A stretch of DNA of 43,716 nt from Cohnella rhizoplanae (lineage in GTDB: Bacteria > Bacillota > Bacilli > Paenibacillales > Paenibacillaceae), in NCBI RefSeq assembly GCF_948329515.1, contig NZ_CAOJCN010000034.1, positions 1 to 43,716 on the forward strand, given 5' to 3'. A program made the position numbers and the translations under genes. Position 1 is the first letter of the stretch. The number at the start of each line of letters is the position of its first letter. The notes beneath the pieces are model-generated. The model worked only from the letters and a program-made list of their open reading frames with translations, made no database searches and was not told the origin of the DNA. Shown piece by piece: positions 31,492-39,631 of this stretch.

Positions 31492-34015
31492 GTACGGACA
31501 CCGCGCCGTCGGAGTTATCAAAACGAATGACCTGATCGAAGGCCGCCTGAGCATCTTCGATGTGGGTGATGACGAGCACTTTCCGGAAACGACCGGCGAC
31601 CGACTTGATTGCGTCTAGGACGAGCGCGCGGTGCTCAGCGTCTTGACTGCCGAGCCCCTCGTCGATCGTCAGCCACTCGACCTTGCTGCCGGCGCGCTGC
31701 GCAAGCAGCTCGGCCAGGGCAAAGCGAATCGCGTAATCGATGCGGAGCTGCTCGCCGCCTGAGAACGTCTCGTACGGTCGCTCCGCCGACCAATCGCCGA
31801 TCAGGATGTCGAGCGTCTCGGATAAGCCTGCGCGCGTCTTCAGCTCGCGCTGTGTCTCAAAGCGAATATAGTGCTTGCCCTTCGACATCTGGCCGAGGAT
31901 CTCGTTCGCGATCCGCTCAAGTTGCGGCACTGCGTTCTCAATGATCAGCGCAGGGATACCGTCGCGGCCGTACGCTTTGATCAGCGTCTGGTACCGCGCC
32001 CAGCGCTGCGATATCGGCGCCAGCTCGTCGGACAGCCGGTCGCGCTCCTGCTGGTCAGCCTCGAGGGCGGCGAGCGTCGCCTTGATACCTCCAATGCGTT
32101 CGACGAGAGCGGCGAGATGGCTGCGGTGCTCGCGGAGTATCCCTTGCTGCCTGGCCAACTCGTCCTGCTTAGTGTCGTGCTCCAGCGTCTCCAGCAGGAG
32201 TCCTTCTCGCTCCAAGGAGAGCGCCTCCTGGCGTGTTTGCTTCGCGTCGATCTCCTTGTGAATTGCAAGCAGCCGCTCTCCCGCCGTTGCGGCCGTCTCG
32301 CGGGCGGCCGCAAGTTGGTCACGGAGCTGTGCCCAACGCTGCAGTTCGATAGATTTGGCGATGAGATTAGGCAACGGAGCGAGAACATCTGCAACAACGA
32401 CAATCTCATGCTCTAAATCATTCCTGCGAGAGATGAGTTCAGACTCGCGGGTAGCCATATCCGCGTGCTGATGCCGGAGCTGCTGCAGTAACTCCTCCTT
32501 CCCAGCCAACTGCGCGTACGCTGTGGCTGCCGCTCGCGAGGCGTCCGCTCGAGCCTTGCACGCGCGATGCTCCGCGACGTCGTAGCCGAGTCCCTGCTGA
32601 GCGAGTTGCTTATCTGCGAGGGCTTGCACCAACCGGGCGACTTCTTCGCGATCCAATTCCGCCCGCCGCCGCCTCAGCTCCGGAAGCTCGGCAACCGCCG
32701 CGGCCGCCGCCAGCTGGAACTTGCACGTCGGCAGACAACCGCTATCGTGGATATGGGCCTCCTGCTTCTCAAGTGCGGCGATCTTTTCGTCAAGAATGCG
32801 CTCCTCCATCAGCAAACGCGATACTTCCCGATCATGCCGCGCCTGCAGATCGACGACTTCCGCCGCCAGCAGGTTCCACTCTTCCGCCTTCGCCTCATAG
32901 GCGAGCAGCCGCTCAGACTCTTCCGCATGCTCGTCGGCTTGCTTTCGGAGCGTCTCCCTATCTGCCAACTGCCGATCAAGAGAAGCAATCCTCGAATGCA
33001 GCGAGGTAAGAGACTCATCCAAACGCCGCAGCTTCTCGACCGTGCCTACCAGATCCCGCCGCAGCCGCTCGGCTTCAGGCTCGCGGGCCTTTAGCGTCGT
33101 GATCTGCTGGCGAAGCTGCTCGAGCTCCTCCGACTTGGCCGCGATGGCTGCTTCGTTGGCGAGTATCTTCTCGGACCGTTCCCGGCGGGCGACTTGTTCA
33201 GCACGCTCTGCCTGCAGACTAACGACCTCATTCTCGATTAAGACCATATCCTTGACGAGCTGCCCTGCACGCTCAGCCTTCGCTTTCAGGTCGGCCAACG
33301 TCGTCTCCGTATCCCGGATCTGTTGTTCATCCCATGCGATCAAGCCGTAGATCACATCATGCTGGTCCTCGGCGGCGAGCAACTCGGCTTGCTTCGATTC
33401 CCGGCCACTTAGCCGTTCATCCAGCGCGAGAAGCTTGTCCTTGCCCTTCTCGATCTCCAGATGAAGAATGCCGGCCTTCACCCTGGCGCGCTCCTGCAGT
33501 TGTTCATAAACGTTGAGCCCAAGAATCTGCGACAGGATCTCCTTTCGCCTGCCGGCCGTGGCGCCCGTGAAGGCGTTGGCCTGGCCCTGCAGGATCATAG
33601 AGCTGGCCGTAAACGTCTCGTCATCGAGATTCAGAAGGCTGCGGATGACAGCCTCGGTGTCGACGATCTTTTCCGCGGACCGGCTCTCCCATTGGTCACC
33701 GACATGCAGTTGCAGTTCGAGCGTGGACTTGCCCTTGCCTTTGGTCGATCGCGTCCGGATGGTCCGGTACCGGTCGCCCTGATGCTCGAACTCGAACACT
33801 ACGGCCATCTCGTGCGCGCCTTTCCGAACCAGATCATCCAGGCCGACGCCGGAGATAACGTCGCCGAAGAGAGCAAAGCGCGGCGCCAATGTGAAGGAGG
33901 AAGACTTGCCTGCGCCATTCCGGCCGGCGATCGCCGCAAGAGAAACCGCCGACAGATCAATGTCGGCGTATTCGACGGCGCGGAAGTTCTTAAGCTCAAT
34001 ACGAAGAGGAATCAA
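31481..34015 (-). CDS. SbcC-like AAA ATPase (nuclease ATPase subunit)
   Basis: The 844-residue protein has the SMC/Rad50 plan. The N-terminal head carries Walker A GRNGAGKSS (31-39) and the Q-loop MILQGQANAFTG. Two long coiled-coil arms surround a centre with C427-L-P-T-C431. The C-terminal head holds signature FSGGEQLRIDYAIRF and Walker B VEWLTIDEGLGSQD. With the SbcD-like partner it should process DNA ends or hairpins during phage replication. The hook is CxxxC rather than the classical CxxC of Rad50/SbcC, which is odd. Confidence 0.92.
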   Translation of the reverse strand: MIPLRIELKNFRAVEYADIDLSAVSLAAIAGRNGAGKSSSFTLAPRFALFGDVISGVGLDDLVRKGAHEMAVVFEFEHQGDRYRTIRTRSTKGKGKSTLELQLHVGDQWESRSAEKIVDTEAVIRSLLNLDDETFTASSMILQGQANAFTGATAGRRKEILSQILGLNVYEQLQERARVKAGILHLEIEKGKDKLLALDERLSGRESKQAELLAAEDQHDVIYGLIAWDEQQIRDTETTLADLKAKAERAGQLVKDMVLIENEVVSLQAERAEQVARRERSEKILANEAAIAAKSEELEQLRQQITTLKAREPEAERLRRDLVGTVEKLRRLDESLTSLHSRIASLDRQLADRETLRKQADEHAEESERLLAYEAKAEEWNLLAAEVVDLQARHDREVSRLLMEERILDEKIAALEKQEAHIHDSGCLPTCKFQLAAAAAVAELPELRRRRAELDREEVARLVQALADKQLAQQGLGYDVAEHRACKARADASRAAATAYAQLAGKEELLQQLRHQHADMATRESELISRRNDLEHEIVVVADVLAPLPNLIAKSIELQRWAQLRDQLAAARETAATAGERLLAIHKEIDAKQTRQEALSLEREGLLLETLEHDTKQDELARQQGILREHRSHLAALVERIGGIKATLAALEADQQERDRLSDELAPISQRWARYQTLIKAYGRDGIPALIIENAVPQLERIANEILGQMSKGKHYIRFETQRELKTRAGLSETLDILIGDWSAERPYETFSGGEQLRIDYAIRFALAELLAQRAGSKVEWLTIDEGLGSQDAEHRALVLDAIKSVAGRFRKVLVITHIEDAQAAFDQVIRFDNSDGAVSVLVG

Positions 34016-34023
34016 AGCGGCCC

Positions 34024-34209
34024 CTACCCTTCATGCGCCATCTGATCGTGCCCGTGGCAAGGCTTATCGGCGCAATAGTAGTTCGTTTTGTTGTTGACAA
34101 AAGCTTTTCGAGTCACCAGGTGACGATCCCGGAAACTGATCTTACCAGCCTTCATTTCATTTGCCGGGCGTTCAGCACGGCAGTAAGCGCAACGAATTAA
34201 CTCGCTCAT
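34024..34209 (-). CDS. Small zinc-ribbon-like protein, 61 residues
   Basis: The ATG at 34209 has GGAGGT 6 bases upstream and overlaps the stop of the SbcD-like gene as ATGA. Cysteines C7 and C10 (IRCAYCRAE), C46 and C51 with H53/H55 (YYCADKPCHGH) can bind zinc. It lies between the two nuclease subunit genes and might bind DNA or the complex; no family name can be given. Confidence 0.75.
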   Translation of the reverse strand: MSELIRCAYCRAERPANEMKAGKISFRDRHLVTRKAFVNNKTNYYCADKPCHGHDQMAHEG

Positions 34210-35387
34210 AGCGATACCTCCAATAATTCCGTCGTCATTACCTGCAGTTCGCTGATCTCGGCATCCCCATAGCCTTGATTGTTGCCCCAGGCGGCGAGCG
34301 CTGTCAGCGGGCTGAGCGCCTCGGTCACCTCGGCATCCCGGATCCGCTCCGTCCGCTCGATCTCCGCACGGATCTCGGCGACGAAGTATGCGCCGGCGTC
34401 GTAAAGTGCCTTTTCCAGAGAACGCCGATCGAACCGTTTCTGAAGATCCTCGCTGCAGGCGTACCGTACGCGAACGATCGCGTCGCGGACTTGAGAAAAG
34501 TCGTCTACCTGGCCGTCCAGCCATGCCTCGATATCCATGTCGCACCAGTCAATTGTCCGGAAGCGGCGAGGTCGTAATGTCGAAATGAACTCCGAGTTCG
34601 CAAACCTTGTCGTGAATGTCTCCGTGTCGTGAATCCAAAACCCGGGCACGGTGTCCTCGTCTCCGAAGCTATGCCGCTCCGGAGCGCCGCTGTAAAAGAC
34701 GTTGCTGCCGGCGTGTTGCGCGCGGTGGATATGCCCCAAGCAGACGAGATCGAACATGCGGGCCGCCTCGTCCGTCAGAATAGGTTCGTTTTGCATCAGC
34801 GCGTCCTCGAATCCCAAGTCAGCCAGCTCGTAGGATAAGTGCGAATTAAGGATGACCGGTTGCCCGCCGACTTGCCCGCGCAACTCCCGACATGTTTCCG
34901 TAATCTCGTCCGTCATTCGCTGATGGAATTCGTGCGGCGGCAGTCCGACAAAATCATCTCGCACCGCGAACGACGAGCGATTCATGCCGGGAATACAAGC
35001 GACGATGACGTCCCCATCTGTCGGCAGCGACGCGATCCCCGGCTCCGTGAAGACTTGCACGCCCGGGATCTGCATCTCTCGAATCAGATGATAGGCGCTG
35101 ATCGCATCATGCGACGGCGTACCGCTGATGACGATCACTTCAATGCCGGCGCCGGAGAGCCGGCGGAGCCAGGCTACGAATGCCTGAATCTCCGCCGTCG
35201 CCCGATCAATGAAAACGCGGGCATCCTTAAAGGCGTCGCCGGCGAACAAGACCAGCTCGCAACCCTCATCGATAATCCGGCTGGCCACCCAATCCATGTT
35301 TCGAGTGATGTCCTCGAAGCGCGCAGCCGGCGTCGGTCCGGCGTACCCAAAGCCCCAATGCGGATCAGCTACATGTGCGATTTTCAT
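34206..35387 (-). CDS. SbcD-like nuclease (metallophosphoesterase)
   Basis: This 393-residue protein carries the calcineurin-like phosphoesterase motifs: ADPHWGF (D8, H10), LVLFAGDAFKD (GD), VISGTPSHDAI in place of the usual GNHD motif, LNSHLSYE, and LVCLGHIHRAQ (GHxH). It is the nuclease subunit matching the SbcC-like ATPase, in an operon order sbcD-zinc protein-sbcC. The altered GNHD motif keeps the histidine and aspartate but lacks the asparagine at the usual place. Confidence 0.9.
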   Translation of the reverse strand: MKIAHVADPHWGFGYAGPTPAARFEDITRNMDWVASRIIDEGCELVLFAGDAFKDARVFIDRATAEIQAFVAWLRRLSGAGIEVIVISGTPSHDAISAYHLIREMQIPGVQVFTEPGIASLPTDGDVIVACIPGMNRSSFAVRDDFVGLPPHEFHQRMTDEITETCRELRGQVGGQPVILNSHLSYELADLGFEDALMQNEPILTDEAARMFDLVCLGHIHRAQHAGSNVFYSGAPERHSFGDEDTVPGFWIHDTETFTTRFANSEFISTLRPRRFRTIDWCDMDIEAWLDGQVDDFSQVRDAIVRVRYACSEDLQKRFDRRSLEKALYDAGAYFVAEIRAEIERTERIRDAEVTEALSPLTALAAWGNNQGYGDAEISELQVMTTELLEVSL

Positions 35388-35390
35388 GGG

Positions 35391-36416
35391 TCACCTCAAG
35401 TCTTCCGGAAGGTCTTCAAAATTGAAATCAGTGTCATCCTCCGGACCAGTCCCATATTGCTCCAAATACTGAACGACGGTCCGCCACTCATTAGCCTGAA
35501 CTTCCTGCACGACCTTTTGAATCTGCCGGCCAAGCGCCTCTGAAGCGCGCTCAGCGAGCCAATTCCAATCCATGTTGCCGCCGTTCATTTGCTTCGACAA
35601 TTCCAGCGCCCGGTTCTTATCACTTGTTGCCCCCTGCCCGCTGGCTGCCCTACTGCCTGTGGAACCTTGGTTCCTATTGCCGGCGCCCTGCTGTCGGTTC
35701 TGACGCGGGGGAGGCGGCACCGGGTTTCCTTCGGGATCCCCATCCGGATCATGACCGCTTAAGTACGCATCGAGTTCTTCCTGCGTCTGAGCAAAAATGC
35801 CGCTTGATCGAGTAGCTGACAGAACCGCATCAACCAGCGCACGCTTCTTGGCCATCTTCAGCACCGTGTTCCAGATCGAATGCATGTCGTCGTTCTCGAT
35901 CCGATACTGTACGAATTTTCCGTACTTGCCATCACGCTCCTTGCTAACGAGACCGCGAGGATCGATACCCTTCGGAAGATCACGCTCTGACACCCACCTC
36001 CACCGGTACCGACTTTCGTACGTATTGGCATGACCGACGCCCTCGGCGATGATTGATCCAGACATTCGATGAATTAACCGAATCGTAATATCGACGGAAT
36101 AGTAACCCGTTTCATGATTTTTGTCCTCGACCTTACCTCCAGGGGGGATTGTAGGAGCGAGATTGTAAAACTCGCATAACCCTTCAGCTCCGGCTTTGAA
36201 CAGTGCTGGCTTGTCGGTCCCCGGAATAATGCCGTAGTCAACGCCTTCCTGCATGACCTCTCGGAAGAATTCCTTCGTCAGGTTCAACTTCTGCTTCATC
36301 CCATCCAGCTTCTTTCTGAGATCCGTCGCGCTGCCGAACTCCAGATCAACGATCGCCCCGCCCCCGGCGTTGCCGCCGGAGGACTGAGTCAGAACCGTAA
36401 GATTCCCCTCGGACAA
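35391..36416 (-). CDS. Putative single-strand DNA annealing / recombination protein
   Basis: The TTG at 36416 has AAGGAGG upstream. The 341-residue product has a helical N-terminus (LTKEFFREVMQEGVDYGIIP), GTDKPALFKAGAEGLCEFYN, a beta core YSVDITIRLIHRMSGSIIAE and the helix TVLKMAKKRALVDAVLSAT that recalls Rad52/Sak-type annealing proteins. The C-terminus has a Pro/Asn/Gln-rich linker and an acidic tail (EDDTDFNFEDLPEDL) like single-strand-binding partners. It lies next to the SbcD-like gene, consistent with recombination. Family assignment is tentative. Confidence 0.6.
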   Translation of the reverse strand: MSEGNLTVLTQSSGGNAGGGAIVDLEFGSATDLRKKLDGMKQKLNLTKEFFREVMQEGVDYGIIPGTDKPALFKAGAEGLCEFYNLAPTIPPGGKVEDKNHETGYYSVDITIRLIHRMSGSIIAEGVGHANTYESRYRWRWVSERDLPKGIDPRGLVSKERDGKYGKFVQYRIENDDMHSIWNTVLKMAKKRALVDAVLSATRSSGIFAQTQEELDAYLSGHDPDGDPEGNPVPPPPRQNRQQGAGNRNQGSTGSRAASGQGATSDKNRALELSKQMNGGNMDWNWLAERASEALGRQIQKVVQEVQANEWRTVVQYLEQYGTGPEDDTDFNFEDLPEDLR

Positions 36417-36417
36417 T

Positions 36418-36753
36418 TTAATTCGCCTCCTTCAGCAGATCCGCGATGGAGCGCAGCGCGGACATCTCCGTATGGAGAGCCGACAGCGTTGCGCGCGCGC
36501 GGACCTGATCATATTCCCGGTCCGTCAGCCATTCGCGCTGCTCAGTGGTGAAGGAGCGAAGCTGCGCGGAGCGGATTGCCTCGTTCTTGCCATCAATCGG
36601 GTTAGCCGAGCTCGTCAGCAGTTCGGCTTCGCGTTCCTGCAGGGCGGACTTGGCTTCCAAAACCGCCTGGCTGGATTCGATGACAATGATCTCCGCCCGC
36701 GCAATCTCCGCCGGCAGCGCCAACAATCTCGTAATAATCCCTTGCTTATCCAT
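36418..36753 (-). CDS. Early helical protein, 111 residues
   Basis: The ATG at 36753 has AAGGAGG 6 bases upstream. The product starts MDKQGIITRLLALPAEIARA and is all helical with coiled-coil character (AVLEAKSALQEREAELLTSS, TLSALHTEMSALRSIADLL). Its stop is 1 base before the recombination gene. Small coiled-coil proteins of this type often stand beside phage annealing proteins; function is unknown. Confidence 0.7.
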   Translation of the reverse strand: MDKQGIITRLLALPAEIARAEIIVIESSQAVLEAKSALQEREAELLTSSANPIDGKNEAIRSAQLRSFTTEQREWLTDREYDQVRARATLSALHTEMSALRSIADLLKEAN

Positions 36754-36827
36754 GAGTGCCTCCTTGTCGCCCTCACAATCGCGTGGTATCATGAGGGCAT
36801 CCTTTGATTGGCCCGATACCGCGGGCC

Positions 36828-36947
36828 TTATTTCTTTTCCTGGCAGCCTCCGCAAGTGCGCGGATGACCCGGCTCGTCGCCGTCGATCAGATCGCCGCAA
36901 TGCTGACTGTACAGACCTTTCAAAATTGCTTCAGCAGCATCACCCAA
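36828..36947 (-). CDS. 39-residue zinc-finger-like micro-protein
   Basis: TTG at 36947 follows CGGAGG with an 8-base spacer. The product starts LGDAAEAILKGLYSQHCGDL and ends with GHPRTCGGCQEKK. The cysteine pattern CG...GHPRTCxxC, with a helical ILKG start, is found in a family of tiny phage proteins with a putative zinc site. A GGCCCG/CGGGCC hairpin without T-run lies just after the stop. Function is unknown. Confidence 0.7.
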   Translation of the reverse strand: MGDAAEAILKGLYSQHCGDLIDGDEPGHPRTCGGCQEKK

Positions 36948-37077
36948 AGCGTTCGCCTCCGAATAAGAATGGTTTTATATAAAGGGCCGATCTGCAGCTC
37001 GACCTCTATGGCGGGTTCCCGCGAACGCGGCGTCATCACGACGCGGCGGTTTCGGCCGGTTCCCCTCCGGCAGCTCT
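36948..37077. other. Short gap in the early operon
   Basis: Apart from the ribosome binding site for the micro-gene, no supported gene is seen in these 130 bases. A 38-codon frame (36920-37036) has no ribosome binding site. Confidence 0.4.
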
Positions 37078-37287
37078 TCAGGCGGGTGAGTCAGGCGGAT
37101 AATGCTCGTCCAGTACGGCGTCGATCTCCTCCGCCGCTTCCTCCAGTTGCTCCGGATACGTCTGCATCCACCTGTCGAGTTTGGCCAGATTGAAGCCCCC
37201 GCCCGACCGGCATGCGGCTAACTCGTCGAGTGCTCGGCGGATTGTAGAAACTGAGGAAGGCTTGTCGGGATTAGGAATGTACGCCAT
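37078..37287 (-). CDS. Hypothetical early protein, 69 residues
   Basis: The product starts MAYIPNPDKPSSVSTIRRAL and ends with an acidic helix (EQLEEAAEEIDAVLDEHYPP). It overlaps the AbrB-like gene by 17 bases in the same direction, consistent with a coupled early operon. It is not recognised. Confidence 0.6.
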   Translation of the reverse strand: MAYIPNPDKPSSVSTIRRALDELAACRSGGGFNLAKLDRWMQTYPEQLEEAAEEIDAVLDEHYPPDSPA

Positions 37288-37543
37288 GGGCGCTATCTGC
37301 TGCTTTCACCAGCTCGCGAATTGCATCGCGGCTGAAAAGCTTGCCTTGGAATTGGATGAGGTCGTCTTGGCTGCCAGTGATGATGCAGCCGGGGGAATAT
37401 TTCTGTAGGACGACTCGCGGGCCGTCGGTAAAGATTTCGAGGGAATCCTTTTCGCCAATGCCAAGCGTTCGGCGCAGTTCCATAGGGATAACCACGCGGC
37501 CAAGCTCGTCAATCTTGCGTACAATGCCAGTAGATTTCAACAT
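37271..37543 (-). CDS. AbrB/SpoVT-like transition-state regulator
   Basis: The ATG at 37543 has AAGGAG 8 bases upstream. The 90-residue product starts with the AbrB swapped-hairpin DNA-binding domain: MLKSTGIVRKIDELGRVVIP, MELRRTLGIGEKDSLEIF, then RVVLQKYSPGC. The C-terminal half is the short multimerisation part. Phage-borne AbrB-like proteins can alter host stationary-phase or sporulation control; the target here is unknown. Confidence 0.92.
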   Translation of the reverse strand: MLKSTGIVRKIDELGRVVIPMELRRTLGIGEKDSLEIFTDGPRVVLQKYSPGCIITGSQDDLIQFQGKLFSRDAIRELVKAADSAHGVHS

Positions 37544-37645
37544 TTCCGTTTCTCCTTGTGCTCCCCCCGCCATCTGCGGTATCATAGGAGCAATCGAATT
37601 TGTGTTTCGCGATTCAGTCGCCATGCCGGGCGGCTTTTTTGTTTT

Positions 37646-37882
37646 TTACCAGACTGGGCATTCATGCCGTTTAAGGATGTAGATTTCGATCATGGTGAGC
37701 ATCGCAGGCCTAAACTCATACCTTTGACGCAACTCCTTCAGCACTGCTTGCTTTCCAAGCTCAGTCAGTTCGTAGCCGCTGTCTGTAAGGACCAGTTTGC
37801 CGTCCTCTATAAGATCTCGCCTGCAGATCTCTTCGAACGTCTCTTGCGTGTCTTCATATCGCCGTGCTCCCAAGACGATCAC
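37646..37882 (-). CDS. Hypothetical early protein with winged-helix look
   Basis: The GTG at 37882 overlaps the stop of the upstream gene as GTGA. The 78-residue product has two short helices, a strand pair (GKLVLTDSGYELTELGKQAV) and a final helix, a pattern like a small winged-helix domain. It is not recognised. AbrB-like gene follows after about 100 bases. Confidence 0.6.
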   Translation of the reverse strand: MIVLGARRYEDTQETFEEICRRDLIEDGKLVLTDSGYELTELGKQAVLKELRQRYEFRPAMLTMIEIYILKRHECPVW

Positions 37883-38055
37883 CTCTTCCTAAAAATTTCT
37901 CCGACTTGCTTTTGCAGGACAGAGTTCTCCAACCTAAGAATCGCTATTTCATCCTCCAGTTCAACTACCTCGGTTCGTGGTAGCCGCGCACCGATTAGAA
38001 AGCCTAGCGGCGCTGTAAGGATCGCCGTTACGATGATTGCCAACCAGATGCTCAT
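37879..38055 (-). CDS. 58-residue single-pass membrane micro-protein
   Basis: The ATG at 38055 overlaps the stop of the upstream gene (ATGA) and its own stop overlaps the next start (GTGA). The product has a membrane helix, MSIWLAIIVTAILTAPLGFL, followed by a short coiled coil (EVVELEDEIAILRLENSVLQ) and a basic end. Its size and layout recall small phage membrane proteins that anchor replication or affect the envelope, but no function is known. Confidence 0.75.
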   Translation of the reverse strand: MSIWLAIIVTAILTAPLGFLIGARLPRTEVVELEDEIAILRLENSVLQKQVGEIFRKR

Positions 38056-38243
38056 TGGCCGAAGGGCACGGCGATCGCATGCAGGCCGTAAATCAATTGA
38101 GGTGGCTGTTCCGGCTCGGCTACGAGATAAAATTTCTCGCGGCTATACTTTGCGACCGCGCCGTTTTCGGCGAGCACGATATACTCGGCATCCTCACGAA
38201 TCGGTATGCCGGTCAATGGCGACTTGCCCATGTTCCTGTTCAC
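38052..38243 (-). CDS. Hypothetical early protein, 63 residues
   Basis: The product starts MNRNMGKSPLTGIPIREDAE, contains YIVLAENGAVAKYSREKFY and ends IAVPFGQ. It is beta-rich with no known motif. An ATG at 38231 (MGKS) is an alternative start. Its stop is coupled to the membrane micro-protein gene by ATGA, which supports that it is real. Confidence 0.6.
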   Translation of the reverse strand: MNRNMGKSPLTGIPIREDAEYIVLAENGAVAKYSREKFYLVAEPEQPPQLIYGLHAIAVPFGQ

Positions 38244-38249
38244 CTCCCC

Positions 38250-38450
38250 TCAATCGCCGATGATTCGGCAGTCTCCGCATTCAATTGGTGTTGCCGCTGG
38301 ATCCGGCTCGGTCACTGCGTCAAAGATCTCCTCCAGTTGCGCAATCTGCACAGCGACCGGTACATGCTGATCGCTGCGTATCGTTCGCAGTTCATGTCGT
38401 GCCTCCCGAAGATGCTCGATCGCTTTCGCGATGTAATTGGCCGCGCTCAT
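38250..38450 (-). CDS. Hypothetical early protein, 66 residues
   Basis: The ATG at 38450, after GGAGGAAAG, overlaps the excisionase-like gene's stop by ATGA. The product starts MSAANYIAKAIEHLREARHE, is mostly helical and ends with ECGDCRIIGD. It is not recognised. It belongs to the coupled early operon. Confidence 0.65.
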   Translation of the reverse strand: MSAANYIAKAIEHLREARHELRTIRSDQHVPVAVQIAQLEEIFDAVTEPDPAATPIECGDCRIIGD

Positions 38451-38746
38451 CGAACGCTTTCCTCCTCCCGCTGCCGCATCCACGCTTCCAATACCGATTG
38501 CCGGAAAAGGAACACCGGCTTCTTAGAAGTGAGCGAGCCGGCGGGAATGTGCCGTATCTGTTTCTGTCGGCAGAGTGTATAGAGCGTCTGCGGAGAGATA
38601 CCGAGGTAATCAGCCGCCTCTTTGCTACTCAAGGTCCGGTCCTGATAGGACTGCACGAACTTGGCTTCGAGGTCTTTCGTGACTCGCTCCGTCACCTCGG
38701 CGACCAGTTGCTCGTACATCGCGGAGAAAGCCGCCGAGGCGTTCAT
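38447..38746 (-). CDS. Excisionase-like HTH_17 DNA-binding protein
   Basis: The 99-residue product has a C-terminal MerR-like winged helix typical of excisionase-family domains: LSSKEAADYLGISPQTLYTL, then CRQKQIRHIPAGSLTSKKPV and FLFRQSVLEAW. The N-terminal 40 residues are helical. As second gene of the early operon next to the Cro-like gene, it could serve as excisionase or as an early regulator. Start overlaps the Cro-like gene's stop by ATGA. Confidence 0.82.
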   Translation of the reverse strand: MNASAAFSAMYEQLVAEVTERVTKDLEAKFVQSYQDRTLSSKEAADYLGISPQTLYTLCRQKQIRHIPAGSLTSKKPVFLFRQSVLEAWMRQREEESVR

Positions 38747-38973
38747 GATTCAACAACTTGTATTTCCGGCATTTTGATTAGATTTAAATCCAGATCAAGG
38801 CATGTGCCCAGTTTGGATAACGCATCGAGGCTAGGTGCGTAACGACCATTTTCGATGTCGGAAATATAATTTCTTGAAAGGCCCGTTTTGGTGGAAACTT
38901 CATTCTGTCGCTTGTTAAGACTTTTTCGTTTTTCCCGGATAACCGTTCCAAGCGCCTTTTTATCGATAGCCAA
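38743..38973 (-). CDS. Cro-like Xre-family regulator
   Basis: The TTG at 38973 is chosen because AGGAGGTGATC, a full anti-16S match, stands 8 bases before it; a GTG at 38982 would lie inside that site. The 76-residue product is a lambda-repressor-like HTH: LGTVIREKRKSLNKRQNEVS, TKTGLSRNYISDIENGRYAP. It is the first gene of the leftward early operon, facing the repressor, and so is the counterpart of Cro. It should bind the operators at 39005-39190. Confidence 0.88.
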   Translation of the reverse strand: MAIDKKALGTVIREKRKSLNKRQNEVSTKTGLSRNYISDIENGRYAPSLDALSKLGTCLDLDLNLIKMPEIQVVES

Positions 38974-39004
38974 GTTGATCACCTCCTGTAGCTAAAATGT
39001 ACAG

Positions 39005-39190
39005 TATTCACGACATTAATGTAAAACCGCAAATAGCCCGATTTTCGAGCAATTTAGAGCAAGATAGGCATTTTATCTTGTATTTACGTCATTTTACTCA
39101 TTTATACTTGTATTTCCGACATTAAAGAACTTGTGTTACCGACCTAGCCGTCTTATACTCAAATCAATACGTCGGCAATTCCGACATTCG
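39005..39190. promoter_or_regulatory. Operator array between the Cro-like and repressor genes
   Basis: Five related elements resemble TATTYMCGACATTA: 39005-39021, 39081-39096, 39111-39126, 39133-39147 and 39177-39190. The last pairs with an inverted ACGTCGG at 39169 to make GTCGG-CAATT-CCGAC. The second and third share CTTGTATTT and stand 30 bases apart. This is the region where both HTH regulators should act. A possible leftward promoter is TTTACA-16-TGTACA (about 38998-39025). Confidence 0.65.
39131..39159 (+). promoter_or_regulatory. Repressor promoter
   Basis: TTGTGT (39131-39136), 17-base spacer, TATACT (39154-39159) is a good sigma-A promoter on the plus strand. One operator-like element overlaps the -35, another lies just downstream, so the repressor probably controls its own gene. 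Confidence 0.75.
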
Positions 39191-39205
39191 AAGGGATAAA
39201 CGCGC

Positions 39206-39616
39206 ATGACTATCGGGAAAAACGTTAAGCAGTACCGTAAGCTCAGGAAGTTGACTCAAGTCGAGCTCGCCGAGAAGTCTAATTTATCCCGTTCTTATTT
39301 AGCCGATCTTGAAGGTGATCGGTATAATCCAAGCGTCGAAACTTTGACCTCTATTGCCAAAGTGCTGCAAGTTGGTGTTCATGTCCTCCTTGGTGAAGAG
39401 TCAAATGAAGCCCCTTTGAACGACAAGGAAGAACGTGACATCGCTAAAAAGCTCGAGGCCATGATGGATGAGTTGGAGAGCGATACAGCGCTCTCGTTTC
39501 ATGGGGAACCGTTGGACGACGAAGAAAAGGAACTCCTGCGGATCTCCCTGGAGAATACACTCCGTCTATCCCGCCAAATGGCCAAGAAAAAATACACACC
39601 GAAAAAATACCGATGA
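39206..39616 (+). CDS. Phage repressor (ImmR/CI-like, Xre family)
   Basis: Residues 1-65 are an Xre-type HTH: VKQYRKLRKLTQVELAEKSN, LSRSYLADLEGDRYNPSVET. The C-terminal part (about 70-136) is helical with an acidic segment and a basic end (MAKKKYTPKKYR), without peptidase motifs. It is therefore not a self-cleaving repressor; the next gene encodes an ImmA-like protease that probably cleaves it, as in ICEBs1 and phi105-type elements. Confidence 0.88.
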   Translation: MTIGKNVKQYRKLRKLTQVELAEKSNLSRSYLADLEGDRYNPSVETLTSIAKVLQVGVHVLLGEESNEAPLNDKEERDIAKKLEAMMDELESDTALSFHGEPLDDEEKELLRISLENTLRLSRQMAKKKYTPKKYR

Positions 39617-39631
39617 CTCGGAGGCAGCAGG

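Noticed and set aside
36812..36827. GGCCCG/CGGGCC hairpin after the 39-residue gene
   Set aside because: No T-run on the minus strand; may be an RNA structure but cannot be called a terminator.
36920..37036. Possible 38-codon gene in the early operon gap
   Set aside because: No ribosome binding site, and it overlaps the better supported 39-residue zinc-finger-like micro-gene.
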